Assembly: GCF_030867145.1 (NCBI RefSeq)
Contig: NC_134419.1
Coordinates: forward strand, 72,907,403-72,971,402
Direction of reading: 5' to 3'
DNA: 64,000 nucleotides
Source: Opisthocomus hoazin
Taxonomy: Eukaryota > Chordata > Aves > Opisthocomiformes > Opisthocomidae
A model generated the notes under the pieces. That model saw only the letters and a program-made list of their open reading frames with translations. It searched no databases and was not told the DNA's origin. Position numbers and translations under genes: made by a program. Shown one piece after another: positions 29,929 through 38,996 of the stretch (position 1 is its first letter; each line of letters opens with the position of its first letter).

Positions 29929-30865
29929 AGACTGGCACTTTGGGACTTTTCGAAGCCAGGCACCCCACCAACAGCAAGTGTTCAAGGCTCACCCCCCTCC
30001 CCGGCGTGGCGGTGCGGGGAAGGGACACGGAGATCCTCCTGAAAAACGCGATTCCCGCCTGGGAGGGAAGCTGGGAGCGAGCGGGGGCAAGACGGCCCGA
30101 GGTCCGAACTGTCGCACTGCCGGCACCGCTCTGGCAAGGGGGGATCTGTCAATCGAAGCCAAAACACCGGGACGAGGTGATTGACAGGTATTCCGTTTCT
30201 CGCAGTTCACTTTTAAAAGCATAACGTCAAAAAATTAAAAAAAAAAAATCTGTGGGGAAAAAAAAAATCTTAAAAGGAAAAAATAAACCGAAACAACAAC
30301 AAAAAACCCACCCCAACCGAACCAGAAAAATTACCACCTTACAGGACATTTTGCACTTCACAGTTTTTTCCGTCTTTAAAAGAGAAATTCCCGTAAGCAG
30401 CCAAAACCCACACCTGTTTCAGAAACTTGAATTGCATGTGTAAAGCCGTCTGGGAAAAAAAAAAAAAAAAAAAAGGAAAAAAAAAAAGAAAAAACAAAGA
30501 AAAAAATTATCCCGTTTCCTAAAGACAGAAGTGAATCGTAATTTTTTTCCCTTTAAGACAGGTTCTGTGTGCTTTTTAATTTTATTTTACGAGAAATGTG
30601 CAGTCTGTAAACATTTTATGATAACTTCTGGCGTCAAAGTGTTTGTGAAACCTAAATGAAGTAGCAGTAACAAAGCATAGTGTTCCTTCCGGATGGACAA
30701 ACACGGTGGGGCAGGGGAGGGACGGGAGGGAAAGGGGGTGGGGGTGGCTGGGGTTGGTCATAACTTTTGCTGCCAAAAAAAAAAAAAAAATCAAATTAAA
30801 TTATTCCCCCCCCCCCCAAATTGTATCCCCATTGCAAAACCGGATGATGATTATTTTTTCAGATT

Positions 30866-30871
30866 AATAAA
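30866..30871 (+). terminator. EMX2: Alternative proximal polyadenylation signal AATAAA
   Basis: AATAAA in AGATTAATAAAGCGC, followed within 100 bases by T-rich and T/A runs at 30958-30985. Use of this site would shorten the 3' UTR by about 320 bases and remove the PUMILIO-like element. Confidence 0.4.
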
Positions 30872-31096
30872 GCGCAAACCCAGCGACCAGGTTTGGCGGT
30901 GGGGACCCCTCCCTGGCTGGGAGGGTCCAGAGAAAAGGGACTTAAAATCGCGAATTGATTTTTTTATTATTATTTTTTTTTCTAATGGCCATTTTCATTG
31001 AGGCAATTTTCAAGCACTGAGCTTATAATATTCCGAAATCATAGAGCTACTAAAAGAAAAGTGACAAACGTTTCCTTCATGTCTCCTATACCAGAA

Positions 31097-31104
31097 TGTA
31101 AATA
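31097..31104 (+). promoter_or_regulatory. PUMILIO-type element TGTAAATA in the 3' UTR
   Basis: TGTAAATA fits the PUMILIO recognition element UGUANAUA exactly. It lies about 90 bases before the main AATAAA in the AT-rich tail of the UTR. An eight-base match can arise by chance, so only the position in the 3' UTR gives it weight. Confidence 0.4.
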
Positions 31105-31185
31105 TTTTTGTGTTTTGTGTTTAATTTGTTAGAATTCTAACACACTATATACTTCCAAGAAGTATGTCATTGTCAATATTTTGTC

Positions 31186-31191
31186 AATAAA
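31186..31191 (+). terminator. EMX2: Main EMX2 polyadenylation signal AATAAA
   Basis: A canonical AATAAA within TTTTGTCAATAAAGATTTATC. T-rich sequence with scattered T runs follows 30-90 bases downstream. Cleavage is expected near 31203-31215. Confidence 0.8.
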
Positions 31192-31205
31192 GATTTATCA
31201 ACATG

Positions 31206-31869
31206 CCCTAAATTTTTTAAGCCATCTATTTTCCCCTTCTCCCCCCAAATTTTTCGGAAAATTTGTCTTTCCCCCCTCCCACCCCGTTTTTAGCCGCCGA
31301 ACCCCGCGGTCGGAGCCTGCGCTCCCGCGGCCGCCCCGCGCATTCCCGCGGCCGCGGGCGCCCTGCCCCGATGAATCCCCTGCCCGCTGCACCGACCTCT
31401 AAATCAGCCGCAGAGACCCACTCGCTGTAAATAAACGCCTTTTTTTAAAAAAAAAAAAAAAAAAATCCAACAGCGACAACAAACCCAGCCCCTTCCCTGG
31501 TTAGAAGCTGAAGCGCGAACTGGCTCGTAATGGGAAGGTGAAACTGGTCCGCGGCAGTAGCTCGCCCTGGCAAAAATATGTATTTTATTTTGCGGGAGAG
31601 GTCTTTTTCTTTCCTTCTCTCCCTCTTTTACTATTTTATTTTTGATTTATTTTTTGTTTATTTTTTTCCCCGTCTTTTAACCCCTCTCGGGCAGGTCGCG
31701 GCGGTGAGCAGCAGGTCCTGCCCCCCCCCCCCCCGGAGGGAGAGATCCTGGGCGCGGGGGGAGCCTCTGACATTAAAGGAGTGGAGGCGAGGCGGGGCGG
31801 GGGGGAAAGTTGCACTGGGTCCTTGAGGAAACTAGCTGGTTTTCTGGGGGTACACGGTTGTTTTTTCAT
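31206..31869. other. 3' flank of EMX2, low-complexity and G/C-rich
   Basis: Holds a short G/C palindromic stretch near 31325-31355 with two CCGCGGCCG-like words, an A-run at 31446-31465, a T-rich block at 31605-31680 and a C14 run near 31720. No gene. Confidence 0.6.
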
Positions 31870-32270
31870 GCTTCATTTGCTCCTTAGCCTGATAGACTGC
31901 ATTAATCAGTTTTATTTCCATTGATAGAGAAACCTCGTCTGCTCTGTTCGAGCTACAAAGAATTCTGCGAGCTTTTGTGAAAGTGCAAATCAGTTTAGGC
32001 AATTATCATACCAGGAATATGAAGGGGAAAGAGGAGGCATTGCCCAGTGGTCTCCTTTAATCTCTTAATCCGTGGATCCAGGGGGGCTAGTTGGACATAA
32101 TTTAGGACAATCTGACTACCCTTTACACTGTGATAAGGCGAAGTTACAATGCATCGCGAAAATACGAGCTTTGTTAAACATCCTGCCTTGAAAAGTTAAG
32201 ATTCGACATTCTGCGCACGTGTTGGCTCTATCGGGTACTATGTAAATTTATTTAAAAAAAAAAATCCAAT
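31870..32270 (+). promoter_or_regulatory. Candidate 3' enhancer block A
   Basis: Starts 0.7 kb past the polyadenylation site. Non-repetitive sequence with GCATTAATCAG, CCATTGATAG, GGCAATTATCATACC, CTCTTAATCCG (OTX-type TAATCC at 32066-32071) and ACATAATTTAGG. A downstream forebrain enhancer of Emx2 is known in mouse; this block and the next are my best candidates for a counterpart, by position and motif content only. Confidence 0.45.
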
Positions 32271-32869
32271 TTTTTCTTTTTTTTGTAAGCATTGCTCCTT
32301 ATACAGCCCCGGTGACTTTCCATTCACTGGTGCTACAAATATGAGAGAGGCCCAGGCAGGGCGAGGACGCATGTCGCAATGCAGTCCCTTCCATTTAAAC
32401 CTGGGCTAATTATTTAGTGGAGCTATTCCCGAGGTAAACTTCTCGCTGTGTGCCCTCCCTCCTCGGGCAGCTGATGGCGCGGGGCTGGAGACCAAGCAGG
32501 GAGCGCGTTTCACCTGAACTGGCCCAGGTGGGCTCCAAACCCGTGCAAACGGGCGAGCGTTAAACGGACCGCGGCTGCACAGCAGACTCGGGCCTTTCGA
32601 GAAAGTGTTTCCCATCTTGATAAAAGGCTTATTCCTGCAAGAACCATATATTCCCCCCCCCACCTTTTTTTTTTTTTTTTTTTGTTAAAACCATGAGGGA
32701 AGAGAGGGAAAAAAAAATTAAGCGTCCTATGTAGCGTAACAGCAATAAAATCTTCAGAGAATGCCATTAGCTTTGAAAAAAAAAAAACCCTAAAAGCTTT
32801 ATTACAAACCAAGCTTTGAAAATAGGGGGGATTAGGAGTCTGAAAGGGTCCCACAATGGTTAGAAGAAA
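32271..32869. other. Spacer with homopolymers, no gene seen
   Basis: Contains a T-rich stretch at 32268-32285, C8 and T17 runs near 32653-32685 and an A12 run near 32776. No coding evidence. Confidence 0.55.
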
Positions 32870-33345
32870 AGGTTTCATGCTAATGAGGTTAATGCCCTTT
32901 GTATCTCAGGACTCCACAACTTCATTACTCCCTATCTCCGGCTGCACCAAGCGGCTCAGAACACTGCAATCCACTCCAGCTCTCCCCTGCCTTGCCTAGA
33001 GAAGGATTTGATAGCAGCTCTGTTCAAACTAGATAATTATATCTTTTCAAGTCGGAATTAAGATAAAGAAAGTGAAGCAAAGGCGGCTAGCCTTGATCCA
33101 CTGCAAACAAATTTGGCGCACTTTCTAGTCTCTCTCCCCCTGCCTCAATAGGCAGGACAGTCAGCTTATTAGACCCTCATTTGCTTTATTAATTCATCTA
33201 TTTAAAGTGGCAGGATTAGAGAGAGGGAGAGAGAGGCAGAGTCTAATGTGGGACGGTGGATGCCAGGCAACGTGGAAATATAAATATTGGCGAGATGCTA
33301 TCCGAGCGGGTGTTTAAAAATACATTTTATATTAAATAACTGAGG
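32870..33345 (+). promoter_or_regulatory. Candidate 3' enhancer block B
   Basis: About 475 bases of non-repetitive DNA with GCTAATGAGGTTAATGCCC, AACTTCATTACTCCC, AGATAATTATATC (TAATTA at 33034-33039), CTTTATTAATTCATC and an OTX-type GGATTA at 33213-33218. It ends in an AT-rich stretch with ATATAAATATTGG. CpG is low compared with the flanking island. Among all noncoding blocks it looks the most constrained to me. Confidence 0.5.
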
Positions 33346-34329
33346 GGGGGGGAGGGCGGGTGTATTTCGGGTGGCGAACTGCAGGCTCGAGAGGATTCTG
33401 ACGGCTCTTTCGAAGGAAATCTGGGTGCCCACAGCCCGAGGGTCGCGGCTAGGCAGGCCGGTTCCGTGCCGGCTCCCTCCTCCGTCCCCTCGGTGGGTCT
33501 GCGGGCCGAGGGAGGTGCAGCCCACCCCCCCAACCTCCCCCGGCCCGGTCGAGGCCGAGCCGCCGGCCCGAGGAGCGGGGGCTGCCCCCGGTGCCCCTCC
33601 CGTCGGGGAGGGCCCGATCCTGACGGCTCTGCTCCGCGCCCGGGATCTGGCCCCTCTCACCTCGAGGTTTTAACCCTTTCCCTTCGCACCAAGCCGGAGG
33701 TTCCCAGCCGCTCCCCACCGGCTGCCTGCTTCGGAGGAAATTAGCGGTTCCCCCGCCTAATTAGCACTGCCCCGTAGGAAAGAGGCAAAGCAGCTCCGGG
33801 CGTACCGGGCTCCCCGGTAAGACGGGGCTCCCCCAGCCCCTGCCGGCAGCAGCCGCAGCAGTCGATTTGCTCCTCCGAAGGGTCCCGCCGGGAGGAGGCG
33901 GAGGGGACGCGGGAGTTTGGAGAACCTCCCGACCCCGCGACCCCTCGCCCCGCCATTCCCGCTCCGCCGGGGAAGCCTAGGCCGCGGTCCGCGCTTGAAG
34001 GCGAGAGAGGAGTTCATCGCCTTCCCTCCCCCTCTATTAATTGGCCTTTTGCAATTAGCGCCTGTTGCGGGGGCGGCGGGAGAACCGCTCGATCCCCCCT
34101 TACCCCAGGGGTGGGCGGCTGCTGCGGGCACCGCTCCCCGCCGGGGCTCAGCCGGCCTCGCAGGTGGCTTTACCGGCCCGGGCACAGCCTTCATCACCCT
34201 CCTCCTCCTCCTGCTCCCCACCGCGGCCCTGCTGCCCCGGGATCCCCCTGCTCCCCCTGGCTGGAGGCCTGGATGCTGCGGGGGCTCCGGGCGGGCATTT
34301 ATAGCCCCTCTCCCCGTCGCCCACGGGTG
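33346..34329. other. CpG island downstream of EMX2
   Basis: About 1 kb of CpG-rich DNA between two A/T-richer blocks, with CTCCTCCTCCTCCTGC near 34200 and a TATA-like CATTTATAGC at its 3' edge. It could be an orphan CpG island tied to an enhancer or a promoter of an unannotated RNA. No coding frame is convincing. Confidence 0.5.
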
Positions 34330-34640
34330 GACCTGACGTCAGGAAGAACTTGATCTCGCCCGCTTTGCTCCTGCTTCTGAAACTGATCCTTGAAATGAGA
34401 GAACAGACTCTACACAATTCCCATGGCCTTGACATAAGGTACAGCGATAAATATACACCACTAATGAGCAATTACCATATAATCACCTTCCAATTAGCTC
34501 GCATAATGATGAATTAAACATTCTAGCCTGCTGGATTAGGTTTCTTACTTTGTATATTATTTACGAAGGCTAGCTTCTGCTGAGCACCAAATATCAAATT
34601 AGATAGGGAATTTTCGGTTGGGGGTAATTACGCATTCAGC
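34330..34640 (+). promoter_or_regulatory. Candidate 3' enhancer block C
   Basis: Opens with a full CRE and continues with ACTAATGAGCAATTACC, TATAATCACC, TTCCAATTAGCTCGC, ATAATGATGAATTAAAC and CTGGATTAGG (GGATTA at 34533-34538). At least seven homeodomain cores occur within about 120 bases. No repeats and no coding bias. Confidence 0.45.
34334..34341. promoter_or_regulatory. Consensus CRE TGACGTCA
   Basis: A perfect palindromic cyclic-AMP response element, bound by CREB/ATF-family factors. About 35 bases before it lies the TATA-like CATTTATAGC, an arrangement seen in inducible promoters and active enhancers. Confidence 0.55.
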
Positions 34641-36569
34641 GCACGCCCGGAGTTTTTGTCACCGGCTCACTAAAGTGTATTGGAAGGTGGTGTCCATCCT
34701 TTTTCTGTCTTTTCCTTTTTTTAATGTCTTAAAACAAAGTCCACGCTTTTCTACCAGCGCTCTGCAGGTCTTTAATCCTTCTCCCTTCCCCAAGGCTGGA
34801 CAGACAGAAAAACTGACCGATTTTTTTTCCCTGGGACAGTCAAATGACGAGCAGCAGGCGGAGGCAGGAGCAGGGGAAGGCAGAGGAACTCTCGGGTGCG
34901 CAGTCCTCTCGCTCACGGTTGCACCCTCCCCGGGAGATGGGAAGAAACCCGGCCCGTTCCCCCGGACAGGTAGAAACGCCCTGGTCCTCCTCTCGGGGCG
35001 GCGGGGACCGGCGGGGACATCATCCCGCACCCCCCCGCGACCCCCTCCGCTCAGGTCCGATGACCCTCTCGCGCGGGTGGCTCTTTTTATTTGCCATTCT
35101 GGGGAGGGATGCTCCAAAAAAAACCTCGGAGTCCCGGCTGGGTTTGGTCTGGGGGTGAGGTGAAGGCTCGGACAGCGGGTGCTGAGTCCTCCGGGGAGGG
35201 GAAGGAGGATGAGGAGGGTGAGGAGGGCTCGCAGGCGGGGGCCGGGAGGTCCCGGCTTCGGGAGGGGACGGGGGGACGGCGGCTCCGGGCGGGGAGGGGA
35301 TCTCGCAGACGTCGTGTGCGAGTAGGAACCCGGCTTGGAGCTGCCTGGCTTTTGTTGGTTTAAGCTGGACCCTTAATGTTTTCTTAATTAAACGTTTGAG
35401 CGCGAGGAAACCTCCGCGAGGCGTTTACAACCCGGCCGTGAAGCGGGAGCGGAGCATCTCCCTGCCTCCCGCGCTGCCTGAGGACTTGAAGGGGGCAGAA
35501 AGCCGCCCCACAGCCCCAGCAGGAATCCACGGGTTTAGCCAGCCTCTGGCACGGGATTAGTTTTTTAAACGTGGGGGTCTTCTCCTGGAAAGGAGAGGCC
35601 AAACTGGCTGCCCCCTCTTTCCCCGCTCCGCTTTCCCCCGTCTGACGCACGGAGCTCTGGAAAGTCTCAGCGATTCCCAGGCGGGAAAGGAACAGCCCGA
35701 GAGATCAGCGATGCTCGGCTTCAGCGGCTTTTTTTATTATTACTACTATTCCTTACATAACTGCGTTTTTTATTTAAGAAGTTAAAAAAAAAAAAGAAGC
35801 AGGAGGAATTCAAAACAATTTCAGTCACCGAGTGAAAGTGTTGGCTGAATGAGTGTTGGTGACCTGGCCCCAAACAAACCCAGATAAGATGTGGAAACTC
35901 ATCCGTCAAGCTCCCGAACGTCTGGAAGCAGCAGCTGATCCGAGCCTTCTGAGTAGTCAGAAGTTGCCGAATTCCCTTGTTTTTGTGGGTTTCACTCACA
36001 GCTTTATCAGCGTTTGAACAACGTTTTTGTGGTTTTGCTGTGTTCAGAGGGAGCGCGGAGTCCTGACTTTCTCCGCCAGGCCGGGGAATCCAGCCACGGC
36101 TGTTGTTTTATCTTTAGATCAGCAAGCTGGTATAGGACACGGGGAACAGAAAGCGTTCTTGTGGGTTGCGAGGGTGAGATATTCCCAGATAAACTCTTCT
36201 GTAATCTCATTTATAATCCACGCGATCGCGGCTATTTAATTTGGCATACGTATGCCGCGATGGGATGCTCAGGCTCCAAATACGACTCTACAGGCTCATT
36301 CAGAGAGTTCTCCCCTCTGTCACCCTCCCTGTCCCCGCCTTGCTGAAGCGGTCTGTAAGCCCGAACCCGCCTGCTGCCCGTGGGCCGCCGAATGCCACTG
36401 CTCAGAGTCGGGAAAAATGGAGGAAAGAGGACGATGGGGTTTGGAAGGGTAAGGGCATTTCACATAAAACGTGAAAAGGTCTTTTCGTAAGAATAATGTC
36501 ATTTTATAATAATCCTGGGGAGCGCAAAATCAGAGGAAGCCAGATGCTGGCTAAAACAGTAAAATCTGT
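34641..36569. other. Intergenic DNA, no gene seen
   Basis: Mixed G/C-rich (34850-35330) and A/T-richer DNA. The short block 36190-36260 (TAATCTCATTTATAATCC, TATTTAATTTGGC) is a weak motif cluster. Open frames up to 181 codons lack family resemblance. Confidence 0.55.
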
Positions 36570-36780
36570 AAGGAGGAAAGAGAGAGAAAAAGAAAGGGAA
36601 AAAGAAAGAAAGAGCGAAAGGATGAGAAAGAGATAGGGGGGAAAAACAGAGATAAGAGAGACAGAAAAAGAAGTCGAGAAAGAAAGAACGAACGAAAGAA
36701 AGAAAACAGAAAGAAGAAAGATGAGAAGAAAAAAGAAAGAGAAAAAAGGAACGGGAAGGCAGGAAGGGACAGAGGGAAAT
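36570..36780 (+). repeat. Long polypurine (GA-rich) tract
   Basis: About 211 bases of which only about 16 are pyrimidines. GAAAGAAAGA-type tetramers mix with GGAA and GAGA words, so it is not a clean microsatellite. On the minus strand it makes part of a long open frame rich in Ser, Phe and Leu, which is an artefact of composition. Confidence 0.9.
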
Positions 36781-37929
36781 GTCAGACGTGGAAGGAGAAG
36801 CCGAGGTCGCAGTGTGGGACTGAATGACAGTGTCACAGTGGCGTTGCGAGAGGGAGGATGGGGAAGGGTCGTGAGTTCAGCGTCGGGCCGGCTGGGAAAT
36901 TCACGCCAATTTGCCTTTGGGGAGAGAGTCAAGGGCTTTCGGAAATCCGCTCCCTTTCCACCATTGTGGCCAAGTCCTGAGAGGCTGGGGTCGGTCTGTT
37001 CTGTCGATTTTCCCTGGCAAATCAAGGCGACCCCCAAAAAAGCCCCTCCCCCCCCGGGCAAGCGGGGAGTCCCGGTCGGGCGGCAGGAGCGGTCCCGGCT
37101 GTGCAACGCCGAGAACCGGCAGCACGACGGGCAGGGTGCGACGGGCAGGGCAGGCAGCATGGGCAGGGCAGGACAGGCAGGGCCGCACAGTGGCGGGGCA
37201 GAGCTGCGGTGCCCCCCCCCGCCCCCCCCCGCCGGCTTCTTTCCTCTCCCCGGCGGACGATTCTCATGCCCAGTGGGCCCGATCCTGGGCTGGGGAGGGA
37301 AGGAGCGGGGGTGCCCGGGGTGGGCAGCGGTGTCCTGCGTGGCGGGGACCACCCCTCCCGCTGCCACCCCGCACGTTGCCATGGAAACGGCTGGAGACGC
37401 GGATCAAAGTTTCCCGGCGGCTCAGCCCCGGGTGCCCCGCCGGGTACCAGCCGGTCCCCCCCGCAACGACCCTCCCCGGCCCCGGCCGTCGGTGGGCAGA
37501 AGCGCAGCTCCGCCGGGAAGGGTTTTTCTGGTGACTTCGCCCCTATAGGTGCGGGGGTACAGGATGGGCAGGGGGTGGCCTGAGCTGGGAGGCAGCAAAC
37601 GGGGGAGGGACACCGGCCGACGACCCTCTCTCCACCCCCCCTGCCTCCTTGCTGGGGGTGACGGAGGGGAAAGGACGGAGCTGCGCGGCGGCGGGACGCG
37701 GGGCCGGCAGATGCCGGAGCGGAGCTGCTCCCTCTCCCCGGCCGCTGCCCTCCCGGGAGCTTCGCCCATCCTGGCCGCCGGCTCCCGCATCTCCCCAGGG
37801 CTCCCCGACCCTGCACCCGGCGCCGCGGGACCCCCAGCCCCGGCCGGGTCCCCCCTGCCGCGGGACGGGGCCGCTGCTGCTTTTTCGGGTGCAAGGGTAA
37901 AACTCGGGCAGTGTCCCCGCCACTTCGAT
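36781..37929. other. CpG island, second downstream
   Basis: CpG-rich with C runs at 37213-37230 and a degenerate GGGCAGGGCAGGCAGCATGG-type short repeat at 37135-37185. Overlapping open frames up to 306 codons on both strands, including the minus strand, are without recognisable domains. Confidence 0.5.
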
Positions 37930-38140
37930 GAAAAAGAAGCAAAAGGCAACGTTTACATCATTTTAACTCAGGAGGGCTCTTGTACCTTCGGGGGGATCGC
38001 ATCGTTTAATATGAAATATTCATACAGGAGTTTCCAGACCGGCTCCGTTTGATCATTCTTGCCGCCAACGAAGGATTCCGTCTTTGTACACGTGCGTAAT
38101 TTGATTTTAATGTCCCCGCTTTTCCATCTGCCCAGGTCGG
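37930..38140 (+). promoter_or_regulatory. Candidate noncoding regulatory element
   Basis: A low-CpG block within the second downstream CpG region: TTTACATCATTTTAACTC, CGTTTAATATGAAATATTC, TTTGATCATTC, GTGCGTAATTTGATTTTAATG. Motif texture resembles the other candidate enhancers. Confidence 0.35.
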
Positions 38141-38859
38141 GAAGGTTGGTCCCTGTGAGGACCCGGCGGCCCCCCCGGCCCTCCCGCGATCTCCTTCCCC
38201 GTGGGATGTGCGGAGACCGCCCCGCCGCCCCTCCCGCCTCCCTCCGCGCCCGCGGAGCCCTCAGCAGCCTCCCGCGGAACCAAGGTGCGGAGCGAGGCGG
38301 CGAGGAGACCCTCCTCCCTCGCCCAGCCCCTCCAGACGTGCCCTCCCCCTCCGCTGCTTTCTCCCCCCCCCGCCCCCCCACCGAACTGTTTCGCATTCAG
38401 CCGGGTGAATTACTGCAATTATATATTCCCATTTAAAAGCAGGGAAAAAAAAAAGGCAGAAAACAAAACACACAGGAGGAAAAGAATGTGGCGTCGACTA
38501 ATTTAAACCAGTTCAAGTGGAAGGGCTGTCAGTTCTTTAAGTAAATGATGCTGTGTTGATTCAGATGTTGCTGGCCGTAATTGCTGTCTGAGGGGGAACA
38601 GCGGAGGCTCGATCCCAGGCACCGGCAGCTCGGCCCCGCTGCTCCCCTCTCCCCGAGCAGGCTGGACGGCCGGAGGGCTTCACCCCCCGGCAGCAAACAG
38701 CCTTCGCGGGCCCCTGGTCGGGACGGAGAAGAAGCTGAAAGGCAGGGGGAAGGACATCGACCTCCGCCAAGAGGAGCCCCGTTTCCCCCTGGATGTACCC
38801 AGCCAAGCTTATCCATCAATCACGCCCGTTATTGGGTGTCACCGGCTGGGGTGTTGGGA
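38141..38859. other. CpG-rich then mixed DNA, no gene seen
   Basis: CpG-rich to about 38400, then A/T-richer sequence (GAATTACTGCAATTATAT, ACTAATTTAAACC) and G/C-rich again. No coding evidence. Confidence 0.5.
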
Positions 38860-38980
38860 GAGAAGCGCGTGTTAAATGATGCCATTAGACCGGAGCGCAA
38901 CAAGCAGGGACGAGGTAATTGGCAGCAATTCTCAGACCCAGCCCGGTGACCTGTTAATCTGTTGCCACCAGCGCTCAGCC
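38860..38980 (+). promoter_or_regulatory. Candidate short regulatory element
   Basis: GTTAAATGATGCCATTAGACC, GAGGTAATTGGCAGCAATTC and CTGTTAATCTG in 100 bases, directly followed by a G16 run at 38981-38996. Compositional evidence only. Confidence 0.3.
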
Positions 38981-38996
38981 GGGGGGGGGGGGGGGG
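38981..38996 (+). repeat. G16 homopolymer
   Basis: Sixteen consecutive G, followed by CGGGGGG. It marks the 3' edge of the CpG-rich part of the window. Confidence 0.9.

Larger units (their letters stand above)
29929..31205 (+). other. EMX2: EMX2 3' UTR
   Basis: About 1.28 kb from the stop codon to just past the AATAAA at 31186-31191. The first 250 bases are G/C-rich. The middle is dense in A-runs (30237-30265, 30454-30510, 30777-30790) and the last 200 bases are AT-rich and look conserved. The final portion, with GTAAATATTTTTG, paired TTCCAAGAAG and TTTTGTCAATAAAG, agrees with the end of the mammalian EMX2 mRNA as I remember it. Confidence 0.8.

Noticed and set aside
36504..37382. 292-codon minus-strand frame rich in Ser, Phe and Leu
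   Set aside because: Explained by the polypurine tract and the adjacent G/C-rich DNA; no domain or splice structure.
37022..37942. 306-codon minus-strand frame
   Set aside because: Pro/Arg/Gly-rich composition typical of any frame through CpG-rich DNA, with rival frames of similar length in other phases.
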